From Actinosynnema sp. ALI-1.44 (GTDB lineage: Bacteria; Actinomycetota; Actinomycetes; Mycobacteriales; Pseudonocardiaceae), in assembly GCF_001984155.1 (NCBI RefSeq), contig NZ_MTQO01000047.1, positions 310,001-374,000 of the forward strand: 64,000 bases of DNA. Direction: 5' to 3'. The stretch's first letter is position 1. The number at the start of each line of letters is the position of its first letter. Position numbers and translations under genes: made by a program. Under the pieces are notes generated by a model. It saw nothing but the letters and a program-made list of their open reading frames with translations, made no database searches and was not told the DNA's origin. Below are positions 35,921-45,380 of the stretch, piece by piece.

Positions 35921-37546
35921 CTACTGCGCCTGACCGGGCGGAGGCATCGCCCCTTCCGGCGGCATGCTGCTGACCAGCCCACCAGGCTCAGCCTGCGCGG
36001 ACAGCGGTCCGGACGGCTGCCGGTCCCGAGGCTCGCCACCGACGAGCGGCGGCTGCTGCCCCGGCTGTTGATCGTGCTGTGCCTGCTGTCCGAACTCCGG
36101 CTGGCCAAGCCCGGGGCGAACTCCGGCGGTGGCGCCCCCACTGCCGAACGAATCACCGACCGGCCCGAAAACCATCGACGACGGAAGCGAGGCCCGGCCG
36201 CCCGCGGCGCCGGTGAGCCCCTGCGGCCCACCCTGGCCCGCAGACCCCGGCTGACCTGCGGAGAACGCCGGGTTCGCAGGCCCGGCGGCGTGGCTGCCGG
36301 TGCCGAACGGTGGTTCACCGGATGGAGTGGTCTGGCCCGCCAAGTCGAAACCCAGCGTCGGGGACAACGGCCCACCGAACGCTGAATGCCCAGCGGGCCC
36401 AGGGCCGCGCCTGCCCGCGCCGAACAGGGATTCGTCGCGCCTGGCCTGTTCCGGGGTGCCCGCGAATCCGGGGGATGAGGCAGGTGTGCCACCGGGTGGC
36501 GTGTTCGGCGGGTTGTCCGCTGGCCTGACGCCATGCCTCCCCGCGCTGAACGGCGGTTCACCGGATGGGGTGACTTGGTCCGGGGCGTTGAGCCCCTGTG
36601 GCGGGGGTGATGGCTCGCCGTGGGGCGTGTTGGGCGGGTTGTCTGCGCGGGCACTCGCGTGGCCTTGTGGTGGGGGTGGCGTGCCGCCCGGCGGTGTAGT
36701 CGGTGGGTTGTCGGTTGGTCCGGGGGCGTGGCTGCCGGTGAAGCCTTGTGGCGGGAGCGGTGTGCCACCAGGAGGTGTGTGCGCCTGGCTGCCTGCTGGT
36801 CCGGCGGAGCCGTGCGGCGCCGCCGGTGGGCCGCCGAATCCGGGTCCCCCGGGGCCTCCTGCCGGTCCTTGCGGGCCGGGAGGTGTCGTGCCCTGTGCGC
36901 CTGCTGGACGAGCGGGCGGTTGTCCGCCAGGCAGTGGTCCGCCGGGCGTACCCGGTGGCCTGGCTTGCTGGCCTTGGCCCTGCTGGCCTGGCGCTGGTGC
37001 GTGTTGGCCGGGCGCTGGTGGCTGCTGGCCTGGTGCCGCGGCCTGGTTGACCGGTGCCGGTGCCGGCTGGCCTGTTGGTGCTGCTGGCTGGCCTGTCGGC
37101 GGGGCCTGCGGGGCCTGGTCCGGCAGTGGCGGCAGCCCCGCCCTCGCCCTCAGCCACTCGGGGATGTGGGCATCCTCACGGGGGAACTGGCGCAGCTCGT
37201 CCTGGAAGCCGATCGGCGGCGGCACCCTGCGCCACCTCGGCTCGGTGTCCGGTTCGAACTCCGCGCTGAACTTCGACGGGTGATCCAGCAGGTAGACGCC
37301 GGAAAGCCAGGTTCCTCTGCCCGGCCGGTACATCGCCGCGCGCAGTTCTCCGAACAGGTCGACCACGTCCATCGGCGGCCGGATCGGGTACGGCTGGCCG
37401 TCGTCGCCCGCCACCGTCACGTCCACCTCGATGTGGCGACCGGCCGACCGGTATTCCGCCCTGACCCGCTTCCAGTTCGGCGGCACCGCGCCGAGCAGCG
37501 CCCGGCCGATCCGCCTGATCAGCTGCTGCTGATCACCCTCTGGCAC
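35921..37546 (-). CDS. Pro/Gly-repeat protein with conserved N-terminal domain
   Basis: About 541 residues; GTG 37546 is favoured because GGGGGAG is 6 nt upstream, while ATG 37552 touches that site. The N-terminal 130 residues ([52 protein letters not shown]) form a conserved domain resembling DUF600/YezG-like immunity or type VII-associated modules. The remaining ~400 residues are Pro/Gly/Gln linkers with repeated blocks such as TPSGEPPF and [12 protein letters not shown]. No toxin, signal peptide or membrane helix is seen at the end. Compare with longer homologues that carry C-terminal toxin domains. Confidence 0.7.
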   Translation of the reverse strand: MPEGDQQQLIRRIGRALLGAVPPNWKRVRAEYRSAGRHIEVDVTVAGDDGQPYPIRPPMDVVDLFGELRAAMYRPGRGTWLSGVYLLDHPSKFSAEFEPDTEPRWRRVPPPIGFQDELRQFPREDAHIPEWLRARAGLPPLPDQAPQAPPTGQPAAPTGQPAPAPVNQAAAPGQQPPAPGQHAPAPGQQGQGQQARPPGTPGGPLPGGQPPARPAGAQGTTPPGPQGPAGGPGGPGFGGPPAAPHGSAGPAGSQAHTPPGGTPLPPQGFTGSHAPGPTDNPPTTPPGGTPPPPQGHASARADNPPNTPHGEPSPPPQGLNAPDQVTPSGEPPFSAGRHGVRPADNPPNTPPGGTPASSPGFAGTPEQARRDESLFGAGRRGPGPAGHSAFGGPLSPTLGFDLAGQTTPSGEPPFGTGSHAAGPANPAFSAGQPGSAGQGGPQGLTGAAGGRASLPSSMVFGPVGDSFGSGGATAGVRPGLGQPEFGQQAQHDQQPGQQPPLVGGEPRDRQPSGPLSAQAEPGGLVSSMPPEGAMPPPGQAQ

Positions 37547-37738
37547 GCTCATCTCCCCCGGTCCTCCCTGACCCCCAGCGTTCCTGCTGGGACCTTACAA
37601 CTTCACCGGCGTTCGCCGGTCAGGTTCGTGCCGCCCGGGCCGCACTCGCGCGCCGTCCGTAGACTGGCTGGAAGCCGGTTGGGGCGGGAAGCCGGGCGGA
37701 CGAGTACGGAGTGGAGCGACTCAGACGAGGTGGAAGCA

Positions 37739-39655
37739 GTGACTCTGCTTGAGAACCTGCACGGACCGACCGACTTGAAGCGCCTCGCCGACGAGGAGGT
37801 GGTCCGGCTCGCCGGCGAGATCCGCTCGTTCCTGGTGGACAAGGTGGCCAGGACCGGTGGGCATCTCGGCCCCAACCTGGGGGTCGTCGAGCTGACCCTC
37901 GCGGTGCACCGGGTGTTCGACTCGCCGAACGACGCGATCGTTTTCGACACCGGCCACCAGAGCTACGTGCACAAGATCGTGACCGGCCGCGGTGCCGGGT
38001 TCGACACGCTGCGCCAGCGCGGAGGCATGTCGGGGTATCCGTCGCGTGCCGAGAGCGAACACGACCTGGTGGAGAACAGCCACGCGTCGACCGCACTGTC
38101 CTATGCCGACGGTCTGGCGAAGGCGTTCCAGCTGCGTTCGCAGCGGCGGCACGTCGTCGCGGTCGTCGGTGACGGCGCGCTGACGGGTGGCATGTGCTGG
38201 GAGGCGTTGAACAACATCGCCAGTGACCACACACGGCCGATCGTGATCGTCGTCAACGACAACGGCCGGTCGTACGCGCCGACCATCGGTGGTCTCGCCG
38301 ACCACCTGGCGTCGTTGCGCCTGCAGCCCGGGTACGAGAAGGCCCTCGAAGGCGGCCGCCGGGTGCTGCAGAACACACCTGTCGTCGGCAGGCCGATCTA
38401 CGCGGCGCTGCACGCGGCCAAGCGCGGTATCAAGGACGCGTTGAGCCCGCAGATGATGTTCGAGGACCTCGGCCTGAAGTACGTCGGCCCGGTCGACGGG
38501 CACGACGTGCACGCGATGGAAGCGGCGTTGCGCCGTGCGAAGGAGTACGGCGGCCCTGTCGTCGTGCACGCGGCGACCCGCAAGGGCAACGGCTACGCGC
38601 CCGCCGAGAACCACGAGGCCGACCAGATGCACGCCACCGACGTGATGGACCCCATCACCGGTGAGCCGATCAACCCGAAGAAGAAGACCTGGTCGTCGGT
38701 GTTCTCCGAGGAGCTCGTCCGGCTGGGCGCCGACCGCGAGGACATCGTGGCGATCACCGCCGCGATGCTCGGCCCGACCGGGCTCGACAAGTTCGCCGCG
38801 AAGTTCCCTGGCCGCTGCTTCGACGTGGGCATCGCCGAGCAGCACGCGCTGACCTCCGCCGCCGGTCTGGCGATGGGCGGCATGCACCCGGTGGTCGCGG
38901 TGTACGCGACGTTCCTCAACCGGGCGTTCGACCAGTTGCTGATGGACGTGGCGCTGCACAAGCAGCCGGTCACGGTCGTGCTGGACCGCGCGGGCATCAC
39001 AGGCCCGGACGGCGCCAGCCACCACGGCATGTGGGACATCTCGATCCTCGGCACCATCCCGGGTATCCGGGTCTGCGCGCCGCGGGACGCCAGGACGTTG
39101 TCCGAGTTGCTGCGCGAGGCGACCGACATCGACGACGGCCCGACCGTGCTCCGGTTCCCGAAAGCCGCGGTCGGCGCCGAGATCCCGGCGGTGGACCGCG
39201 TCGGCGGCGTCGACGTCCTTCGCCGCCCGCGGGAGAGCGAGGACATCCTGCTCGTGGCCGTCGGTGTGTTCGCCGAGCTCGGCTTGGCGGCCGCCGAACG
39301 TCTGACCGACCACGGGATCGGCGTCACGGTGGTCGACCCCCGGTGGGTGACACCGGTGGCGTCGTCGCTCGTGGAGATGGCGGCACGGCACCGGCTCGTG
39401 GTGACGATCGAGGACGGCGGCAGGCACGGCGGGTTCGGCTGGGCGCTCGCCGCGGCCATGCGTGACGCCGACGTGGACGTTCCGCTCCGGGACCTCGGTG
39501 TGCCACAAGAGTTCCAGGATCACGGTACGCGTGCCGAAGTGCTCGCGGAGCTTGGCCTGACCGCGCAGGACGTGGCCAGGCGGGTCACCGAGTGGGCCGC
39601 CGGGCGGCTCGGCGAGCCGGCCGCCGACGAAGTCAGAGCGTCCACGAAGGACTGA
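37739..39655 (+). CDS. dxs: 1-deoxy-D-xylulose-5-phosphate synthase
   Basis: 638 residues, GTG start at 37739. It catalyses the first step of the non-mevalonate isoprenoid pathway, from pyruvate and glyceraldehyde 3-phosphate, with thiamine diphosphate. Seen: [32 protein letters not shown], the ThDP motif [19 protein letters not shown] followed by [22 protein letters not shown] (catalytic Glu) and [20 protein letters not shown]. Length equals M. tuberculosis Dxs1 as recalled. An in-frame upstream extension to 36620 is antisense to the Pro-rich gene and is discarded. Confidence 0.96.
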   Translation: MTLLENLHGPTDLKRLADEEVVRLAGEIRSFLVDKVARTGGHLGPNLGVVELTLAVHRVFDSPNDAIVFDTGHQSYVHKIVTGRGAGFDTLRQRGGMSGYPSRAESEHDLVENSHASTALSYADGLAKAFQLRSQRRHVVAVVGDGALTGGMCWEALNNIASDHTRPIVIVVNDNGRSYAPTIGGLADHLASLRLQPGYEKALEGGRRVLQNTPVVGRPIYAALHAAKRGIKDALSPQMMFEDLGLKYVGPVDGHDVHAMEAALRRAKEYGGPVVVHAATRKGNGYAPAENHEADQMHATDVMDPITGEPINPKKKTWSSVFSEELVRLGADREDIVAITAAMLGPTGLDKFAAKFPGRCFDVGIAEQHALTSAAGLAMGGMHPVVAVYATFLNRAFDQLLMDVALHKQPVTVVLDRAGITGPDGASHHGMWDISILGTIPGIRVCAPRDARTLSELLREATDIDDGPTVLRFPKAAVGAEIPAVDRVGGVDVLRRPRESEDILLVAVGVFAELGLAAAERLTDHGIGVTVVDPRWVTPVASSLVEMAARHRLVVTIEDGGRHGGFGWALAAAMRDADVDVPLRDLGVPQEFQDHGTRAEVLAELGLTAQDVARRVTEWAAGRLGEPAADEVRASTKD

Positions 39656-39672
39656 GCACAAGGACTGAAGCA

Positions 39673-40350
39673 GTGCGAGTTCTGGTAGTCGAGGACGAAG
39701 AGGCGCTGGCCGAGGCGATCGCCCGCGGCCTGCGCCGGGAGGGCATGGCCGTCGACGTCGCGCTCGACGGCGACGCTGGTCACGAGAAGTCCACGATCAC
39801 GCGGTACGACGTGATCGTGCTCGACCGCGACCTGCCCGGGATGTCCGGCGACGAGCTGTGCCAGGAAATCGTCTCCTCCGGCGCGCTCACCCGTGTGCTG
39901 ATGCTCACCGCGAGCGGCACGGTCGAGGACCGCGTCGAGGGACTGTCCCTCGGCGCGGACGACTACCTGGCGAAGCCGTTCGCCTTTCCCGAACTGGTGG
40001 CCCGCGTGCGTGCGCTGGCACGCCGCGCCACGCCTGCGACCCCGCCGGTGCTGACCGTCGGTGATCTCGAGCTCGACCCGGCCAAGCGCACGGTGAGCCG
40101 GGCAGGCCGTGCCGTCGAACTGACCAGGAAGGAGTTCGGCGTGCTCGAAGTCCTGCTGGCCGCGGGCGGATCCGTGGTGAGCAGCGAGGAACTGCTCGAG
40201 CGCGTCTGGGACGAGAACGCCGACCCGTTCACCACGACGGTCCGGGTGACGGTGATGACGCTTCGCAAGAAGCTGGGCGAACCCGGTCTGATCGACACCG
40301 TGGTCGGCTCCGGCTACCGGGTACCGGTGGCCGGCACCGAAGCGGGGTGA
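39673..40350 (+). CDS. OmpR/PhoB-type response regulator
   Basis: 225 residues, GTG start. Receiver domain: VEDEEALAEAI (acidic pocket), VIVLDRDLPGMSG (phosphoacceptor Asp), TASG and the Lys of ADDYLAKPFAF. The C-terminal winged helix contains VELTRKEFGVLEVLL and TTVRVTVMTLRKKLG. It overlaps its sensor kinase gene by 4 nt (GTGA). It starts 17 bp after dxs and so may be co-transcribed with it. Confidence 0.93.
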   Translation: MRVLVVEDEEALAEAIARGLRREGMAVDVALDGDAGHEKSTITRYDVIVLDRDLPGMSGDELCQEIVSSGALTRVLMLTASGTVEDRVEGLSLGADDYLAKPFAFPELVARVRALARRATPATPPVLTVGDLELDPAKRTVSRAGRAVELTRKEFGVLEVLLAAGGSVVSSEELLERVWDENADPFTTTVRVTVMTLRKKLGEPGLIDTVVGSGYRVPVAGTEAG

Positions 40351-41474
40351 CCACCCAGCGCGGGCTCCGCCTGCGGGTCCGCATCACGTTGCTCGCCACC
40401 GGGTTGGCGGCAGCGGTCAGTGCGATGTTGTTGTGGCTCGGCTGGTTGCTCGCCGGTGACGTGGTCGGCTCGGTGCCGAGCCTGCCGGGAGACACGCCTG
40501 TCGTGGTCGGTGGCAGGCAGGTCGACGCGTCCGAACTCGCCAAGGTGCTCAAGGACGACGCGCGCGAACGAATCCTCGTCTACGGCTCCATCGCCTTCGC
40601 GGCGGTCGTCGCCGCGGCTGCGCTCCTTTCCTGGACCCTCACTGGGCGGATCCTTCGTCCACTGCGGGATGTCACGACGACGGCCCGCAGGCTGTCGGCC
40701 GAGTCGCTCGGCGCCCGCATCGCCTATGAGGGCCCACGCGACGAACTCGCCGAACTGGCTGACACCTTCGACGCCATGCTCGCCCGCCTACAGGCGGCGT
40801 TCGAATCCCAGCGCCGCTTCGTAGCCAACGCCAGCCACGAACTGCGCACACCGCTGTCGGTCATCCGCACGGAGTTGGACGTCACGCTGGTCGACCCAGA
40901 CGCGGACGTAGCGGAACTGCGTCGGATGGCAGGCGTTGTGCGAGCCGCGACCCTGCGATCCGGCCAACTGGTCGACGCCTTGCTCCTACTCGCCCGTACC
41001 GACGGCATGGGGGTAGGCGTCCGTGAACCCGTCGACCTCGCCAGCACGGTGGCCACCGCCTGGCACGGCGTCCGAGCTGAAGCCGAACCCCGCGGCATCA
41101 CCCCGACCTTCCACGCCGCCCCCGCACCAGCAGTGGGCGACCCAGCCCTGCTCGAACGTGTAGCAGGCAACCTCCTGGAGAACGCGGTCCGCCACAACAT
41201 CGACGGCGGTTGGATAGATGTCCGAACGTCAGCCACCCCGGAATGGGCGACGCTGAGAGTGAGCTCCTCCGGCCCGCACATCGACGCAGCCCGCGTCGGC
41301 GAACTCTTCGAGCCCTTCCGCCGAGGAGGAGTCGACCGCACGGCCCACACCGGCACAGGCCTGGGCCTGTCGATCGTAAGGGCCGTCGTGATCGCGCACC
41401 GCGGCCAAGTCAGCGCCTACCCGGTGCCCGATGGCGGCCTGTCAGTCGAAGTCCACCTCCCCGCGAAACTCTGA
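40347..41474 (+). CDS. Two-component sensor histidine kinase
   Basis: 375 residues. One N-terminal helix (ITLLATGLAAAVSAMLLWLG), a small extracellular loop of about 50 residues, a second helix (IAFAAVVAAAALLSWTL), HAMP, then FVANASHELRTPLSVIRTEL with the phosphoacceptor His. The N box is LLENAVRHN and the G box GTGLGLSIVRAV. The D box is not sharp. Because the sensor loop is short, it probably senses an envelope or membrane state. Cognate of the adjacent OmpR-type regulator. Confidence 0.92.
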   Translation: MTTQRGLRLRVRITLLATGLAAAVSAMLLWLGWLLAGDVVGSVPSLPGDTPVVVGGRQVDASELAKVLKDDARERILVYGSIAFAAVVAAAALLSWTLTGRILRPLRDVTTTARRLSAESLGARIAYEGPRDELAELADTFDAMLARLQAAFESQRRFVANASHELRTPLSVIRTELDVTLVDPDADVAELRRMAGVVRAATLRSGQLVDALLLLARTDGMGVGVREPVDLASTVATAWHGVRAEAEPRGITPTFHAAPAPAVGDPALLERVAGNLLENAVRHNIDGGWIDVRTSATPEWATLRVSSSGPHIDAARVGELFEPFRRGGVDRTAHTGTGLGLSIVRAVVIAHRGQVSAYPVPDGGLSVEVHLPAKL

Positions 41475-41796
41475 GTAAGAATCGCTGCCCGAGCCCGGTC
41501 GGTATGCCCGCAGCTCTGGTCGGCTACGCGCTTGCGGAGATCTCTGGGTGATTGTCGGTGATAACGGTCTGGTCTGGTCGCTGTGCACGTAACCGCAGTC
41601 AGCCCTGGCTGGCCCCTAGCCTCCGCAGACCTGGGCCAGCCCCGAGACAACTGCCGCCGGACCACGACTGGCGTCGCCCGCGAAAACCGAGCGCGAACCG
41701 GTCGCCGTGCGCCTCGGCCGCTTCGGTGAGCAGGTCGGCCAGTGACTTGCCGGGGGCCGCCACGAGTAATTGTCAAGACCTGTGGATCAAGATCCT
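41475..41796. other. 322-bp region after the two-component system
   Basis: Contains only a probable acyl-ligase remnant on the minus strand (41599-41763). The rest is non-coding and includes AATTGTCAAGACCTGTGGATCA near 41768-41790, an AT-richer junction. No terminator is obvious after the histidine kinase stop. Confidence 0.4.
41599..41763 (-). pseudogene. Fragment of an AMP-dependent acyl-CoA synthetase/ligase
   Basis: A minus-strand reading frame of 54 codons from GTG 41763 opens GKSLADLLTEAAEAHGDRFA, which has the look of the N-terminus of AMP-dependent ligases (LADLL..AA..HGDR.AL). The frame is then lost after GFRGRRQSW. Switching by one base gives AAVVSGLAQVCGG before another stop, also like the LxxR..A.AL region. 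The remaining ~450 residues of a ligase are absent. Short and degenerate, so the identification is tentative. Confidence 0.35.
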
Positions 41797-42237
41797 TTAG
41801 GAGGGACCGGTGGCCGAGTGCTGTCCGGCGGTGTGTTCGAGATTTTCGGTCATCTGCTGCAGGACGCGTACGGTTGCGTGGTAGTCGTCTTCGGTCAGGC
41901 CGGTAAGGCTGGTGGAGCGGATGGCGTGCACTTTTTCTTCGACTGCGGCGTGTCCGGCCCGGCCGGCTGGCGTGAGGGTGTAGCGCCCGGTGCCGTCTTG
42001 GGTGAGCCAGCCGCGGCGGGTCAGCTCGCTGGTCGTTTCGTCGAGGTTGATCGCGCCAGGGCCCCAGAAGGGGCGCATCGCCTTGGTAAGCGCGACTGCG
42101 TCTTGCGGTGACTCGCGCAGGACGTTCATAGCCTGCCAGTGCCGCCGCGTCAGCTCTTCTGCGGCGAGGACGCGGTTGAACGCCGCCTCGATGAGACGGT
42201 CGAGGTACTTGAGCCAGTAGCCGATGGGCCGTTCCAT
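41797..42237 (-). CDS. MarR/winged-helix transcriptional regulator
   Basis: 146 residues from ATG 42237, 9 nt after GGAAGG; ATG 42243 is two codons longer and too close to that site. Winged-helix features are LTRRHWQAMNVLRESPQ, INLDETTSELTRRGWLTQD and RYTLTPAGRAGHAAVEEKV. The last resembles the beta-wing of MarR-family proteins. It is divergent from a second MarR gene across a 51-bp gap containing AGCATATGCT. No target gene other than each other is close. Confidence 0.8.
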   Translation of the reverse strand: MERPIGYWLKYLDRLIEAAFNRVLAAEELTRRHWQAMNVLRESPQDAVALTKAMRPFWGPGAINLDETTSELTRRGWLTQDGTGRYTLTPAGRAGHAAVEEKVHAIRSTSLTGLTEDDYHATVRVLQQMTENLEHTAGQHSATGPS

Positions 42238-42283
42238 CTCCATACGCCTTCCATGTAGATGTTGTTTAGCAAGTAACTGTATG

Positions 42284-42293
42284 AGCATATGCT
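42284..42293. promoter_or_regulatory. AGCATATGCT palindrome at the second MarR start
   Basis: A perfect 10-bp palindrome overlaps the ATG (42289) of the second MarR gene, in the short divergent spacer with the first. A MarR-type dimer could bind it and shut off one or both genes; the assignment is inference from symmetry and position. Confidence 0.35.
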
Positions 42294-42795
42294 GGGCTCC
42301 ATGGGACGTGACGGCGATGAGCACATCGAGGCGGTGGAACGCGCCATGGTGGCTCTGCGCCGTAGCCAGAGCCGGCGCACCCTCGCCCGTCTTGCCGCCG
42401 CACGTCAGCCGGCCGGATCTGGCGGCGACCGCAGGACAACGGCACCGGGGGCCAGTGCCGACGTGCTGGACGCCATCGAGGAAGCCGAAGACGCGGGCAA
42501 ACCGGCGACCGTCACCAGCGTGGCCGCCGCGCTGGGCATCGACCAGCCACGTGCCAGCAAGCTGGTCGCCACGGCCGTGGCGGCGGGGCTGGTGCGGCGC
42601 AAGGCCGATCAGGCCGATGGCCGCCGTGCCCTGTTGGTGCGCACGCCGGCTGGGCGGCGTCTGTCAGCGGAGGTACATGCCTTCCGGCGGCAGGTCGCCG
42701 ACCAGGCCATGGCCGGCTGGCCGACTGGCGACCGTGCTGAATTCGCCCGCCTGCTCACCAGGTTCGTGGAATCGCTGGGCGCGGTAACCCGCTGA
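42289..42795 (+). CDS. MarR-family transcriptional regulator
   Basis: 168 residues from ATG 42289; ATG 42301 (MGRDGDE) is an alternative. The DNA-binding core is SADVLDAIEEAEDAG, TVTSVAAALGIDQPRASKLV and the wing RRKADQADGRRALLVRTPAG. A basic N-terminal section (RRSQSRRTLARLAAAR) precedes it. Downstream lies only the IS256 relic. Divergent partner: the other MarR gene. Confidence 0.88.
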   Translation: MLGSMGRDGDEHIEAVERAMVALRRSQSRRTLARLAAARQPAGSGGDRRTTAPGASADVLDAIEEAEDAGKPATVTSVAAALGIDQPRASKLVATAVAAGLVRRKADQADGRRALLVRTPAGRRLSAEVHAFRRQVADQAMAGWPTGDRAEFARLLTRFVESLGAVTR

Positions 42796-42804
42796 AGCGT
42801 CCTG

Positions 42805-43408
42805 TCAGGCTGCTTCGGACTGGCCTTGTTCCCCGCCGGGCCGCCGCGAGGACCGGGGCGCGCATGCCACGGCGGGCGCAGTCGCGCAGCAGGTCCGCCC
42901 AGGACTGGACCGATTCGCGGTAGCCGTCGGCCAGGGCGACCAACTCTTTGCGGCCGTCGGCGCACGCCGATCATCACCAGCAGGCAGAGTTTGTGTTCCT
43001 CCAAACGGATGTTGATGTGGATCCCGTCCGCCCACAGATACACGAAGTCCACATCGGACAGATCCCGCTGGCTGAACGCGTGCTGTTCCGGCCTTCCACG
43101 TCTCGGAACCGCTGCCGTTCGCCCGTGTCGGGATCGACGCGCTTGTCGTTGACCCGCGGCATCGTCACCTCGACCGGGCCGGCCGTGGTGGTCACCTCCC
43201 GCGGTTGGTGGTAGCCGTTGCGCACCACCAACCGGTGGCCATGCTCGTCGAGTTCCTCGCGAAACCGGGCGAGGTAGGCCTCGACCTCGGTGTGCACCGC
43301 CTCGGCCAGCATCCGCTGCGCACCCTGTCGCACCAACTCGTCGATCAACGACATCGAACCAACCGGACGGTCATCACCTGCTGCCGGGTCGGGCACTACG
43401 CTGAACAT
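42805..43408 (-). pseudogene. Decayed IS256-family transposase
   Basis: Three reading frames on the minus strand each hold a piece of a Transposase_mut protein. The first (from ATG 43408) has SLIDELVRQGAQRMLAEAVH, HRLVVRNGYHQPREVTTTAG and RVNDKRVDPDTGERQRFRD. The second, near 43090-42975, has SDVDFVYLWADGIHINIRLEE. The third has LVALADGYRESVQSWADLLR and RRGMRAPVLA. About 100 residues between the first two parts, two of the catalytic DDE acidic residues, and the C-terminal third are missing. It cannot make active enzyme. No terminal inverted repeats or target duplications were identified. Confidence 0.85.
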
Positions 43409-44068
43409 GGGGCCGTACCTTCCCGACCGACGCGCCAACGTCGGCCTGCTTGAGAACCTTCACTCGATCACCGGGAAGGTGCGCCCCCTCCCAGCCGATC
43501 CACAGGTTTCAAGCATTGCTCGGCCGCCACCCGCACGCCGACGACTACCTGGGAAACCTGCTGGTGGCTTGCCAGCAGGTCATGCTCCCGGAACATCGTG
43601 TCACCACCAACCACCCTGAGTCGGACCAGGCGAACAACGCTCGCCTGGTCCGGAGGGTGAGCGGTGCTCACCCTCCTGTGGTCGCGATGGGCGGCCGCAC
43701 GGTCAGTGTGTTGTCAGGTCGTGGATCAGCACTCGGGCCGTGGACCCGTGTGCCGTCAACGACGATCAGCCACATCGACCGTGTCGACCTGGTTTTCGCT
43801 GTGCACGCCACGAATAGGTCGAGCCTTGGGCCAACGTTCCTTGTGATGCTGGCGGTCGATCGCATCCGCCAGCATCATGGCCGCGCCGCCAAGGGCTGGG
43901 TCATAACGGAGAGTGGGACCACGGTGGTGGCGTGTGGTCGCAGCATTGCATGGAGTGTCCTTTCTGAACGCCTGGCCCATGGGCGGTGAGGCGTGGCGCT
44001 ACTGTTCTTTGGTGCACATGTGTTGGGCTGTCACCACATCCTGATGGCTGTGTTCATCTGTTCCCACC
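43409..44068. other. 660-bp region without recognisable gene
   Basis: One plus-strand frame is open for 179 codons (43450-43989, TTG start). It includes the plausible helical segment FQALLGRHPHADDYLGNLLV and then AACQQVMLPEH-like residues, but shows no family. On the minus strand several short frames with MWLIVVDGTRVHGPS and TLRYDPALGGAAMMLADAID could be remnants of a DDE transposase but are too weak to name. It follows the IS256 relic and is best read as old mobile-element debris. Confidence 0.45.
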
Positions 44069-44434
44069 TCATTCCCAGACCTGGATGGCTCTCACCACGA
44101 AGGGCGCGTCGGGTATGAACGTGCCGCCTTTGGGGTACGTGGTGAACTCGGCCTCCGTCGAGCAGGCTTCTCCTTGGTAGACAGTGACATCCTTCGTCAG
44201 TCGGTTCGCCATCGATCGTGCTACCAGGCCGTCGAGCGGTAGGCAGTCGCCCGGGTTCGCTGTCTCCAAGGTGTGTCTGGTGGGTGTTCCGCCGTAGTTT
44301 TCTTTGGGCCATAGGCAGAACTCGCCGCGATTGCAGGTGGCGGCCGGGTCCGCCGCGCTGGCGGGGAGGGCTGGTAGGAGGACGCCTGCGGCGAGCAGGC
44401 CGGTGAAAAGGGCGCGCTGAATGAACTTCGACAT
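44069..44434 (-). CDS. Secreted peptidase inhibitor, I36-like
   Basis: 121 residues. Signal peptide: MSKFIQRALFTGLLAAGVLL, cleavage near ASA(27). The mature part has two Cys early (TCNRGEFCLWPKENYGG, typical of the I36/Streptomyces metalloproteinase-inhibitor fold), then GDCLPLDG and YQGEACSTEAEF, giving four cysteines that can form two disulphides. It ends with VVRAIQVWE. Such small crystallin-like proteins are secreted inhibitors of bacterial metallopeptidases. AGGGGATC ribosome-binding site upstream. Confidence 0.85.
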   Translation of the reverse strand: MSKFIQRALFTGLLAAGVLLPALPASAADPAATCNRGEFCLWPKENYGGTPTRHTLETANPGDCLPLDGLVARSMANRLTKDVTVYQGEACSTEAEFTTYPKGGTFIPDAPFVVRAIQVWE

Positions 44435-44543
44435 GTGAGATCCCCTGAGTGAACGCGTTCGTTGATCGCGGCCACCGTTCGGCCGCGCTCTTCAAGATTG
44501 CCCGGGTTGGGGGCTGGTGTCCGCCGTTTTTGAGTTGATCACT

Positions 44544-45380
44544 CTATCGTGTTCGGGGGAGTCGCTTTCGTAACTCTATGGCGTCGCCTGGCGCTTTCAC
44601 CTTGATGTCGTTGTCGAAGTAGACGTACGTGTCCGTGTTCCAGTTCCGGATCCTGTTGGCCCACTTATCAAGCGCGGCATCGGTGTACCCGCTTGCGTAG
44701 ATCTCCGTGTCGCCGTGGAGTCGGATGTAGGTGAAATCCGTTGTTATTTCATCGAAGAAGGGGAACTTTCCGGCGGTGTCCGCGATGACCGACGCGGCTT
44801 CGTGGCGGCGCAGGAGGGCGCTGAAGGCGGGGTCCGCGAAACTCGGATGGCGTACTTCGAACGCGTGGCGAAGCGGACGGTCCGTGATCACGTCGAGCCA
44901 CGAGCGACCGTCCAATCTGGAGTCGTGGCCCGCCGCGAGGTCGGCGGCCTCGGCGGTCGACCGGGGCAGCATGCCGAGGAAACCGGCGAACAGGTCCTCG
45001 TCGAACGGGAAGTTGCCGGGGAACTGCCACAACACCGGCCCGAGTTTGGCTTCGAGTGCGAGCACACCGGACGCGAAGAAGTTGGCCAGCGGCACCTCGA
45101 CGTCACGCAGTCGCTTCATGTGCGTGATGAAACGGCCGCCCTTCACGGCGAACACGAAGTCGTCAGGCGTCTGCTCGGCCCAGCGGAGGTAGCTTGCCGG
45201 CCGCTGCAGCGAGTAGAACGAACCGTTGATCTCGACCGAGTCGACACGGCGGGAGATGTACTCCAGTTCCCGCCGGTGTGGCAGGCCGTCCGGGTAGAAC
45301 ACGCCACGCCACGGCGGGTACAACCAGCCTGAGGTTCCGATCCGGATCACAGGGTGGTTGTACCCGCCGGACCCGGTCAC
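44544..45380 (-). CDS. DUF72 (YecE-like) TIM-barrel protein
   Basis: 278 residues from GTG 45380, whose bases overlap the stop of the PHP hydrolase gene (GTGA); a later GTG at 45350 (VIRIGTSGW) is also possible. Conserved landmarks: IRIGTSGWLYPPWRG, DSVEINGSFYSLQR, VFAVKGGRFITHMKRL, ALEAKLGPVLWQFPG, FEVRHPSF and FTYIRLHGDTEIYASGY. The function is unknown; family structures have a metal-containing TIM barrel. Its coupling to a Tat-exported PHP hydrolase is notable. Confidence 0.88.
   Translation of the reverse strand: MTGSGGYNHPVIRIGTSGWLYPPWRGVFYPDGLPHRRELEYISRRVDSVEINGSFYSLQRPASYLRWAEQTPDDFVFAVKGGRFITHMKRLRDVEVPLANFFASGVLALEAKLGPVLWQFPGNFPFDEDLFAGFLGMLPRSTAEAADLAAGHDSRLDGRSWLDVITDRPLRHAFEVRHPSFADPAFSALLRRHEAASVIADTAGKFPFFDEITTDFTYIRLHGDTEIYASGYTDAALDKWANRIRNWNTDTYVYFDNDIKVKAPGDAIELRKRLPRTR

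Noticed and set aside
36300-37100. Short direct repeats that could suggest a CRISPR array
   Set aside because: They are coding repeats of Pro/Gly-rich protein blocks with variable lengths and no spacer regularity.
36620-37738. Long in-frame upstream extension of dxs
   Set aside because: It is antisense to the Pro/Gly-repeat gene and low-complexity; Dxs alignment and length place the start at GTG 37739.
42796-43440. An intact IS256 element
   Set aside because: The transposase is split over three frames and lacks the middle and C-terminal parts; no terminal inverted repeats were identified.
43668-43980. Minus-strand fragments resembling a second DDE transposase
   Set aside because: MWLIVVDGTRVHG- and LGGAAMMLADAID-like bits are too short and not in a conserved order to assign a family.
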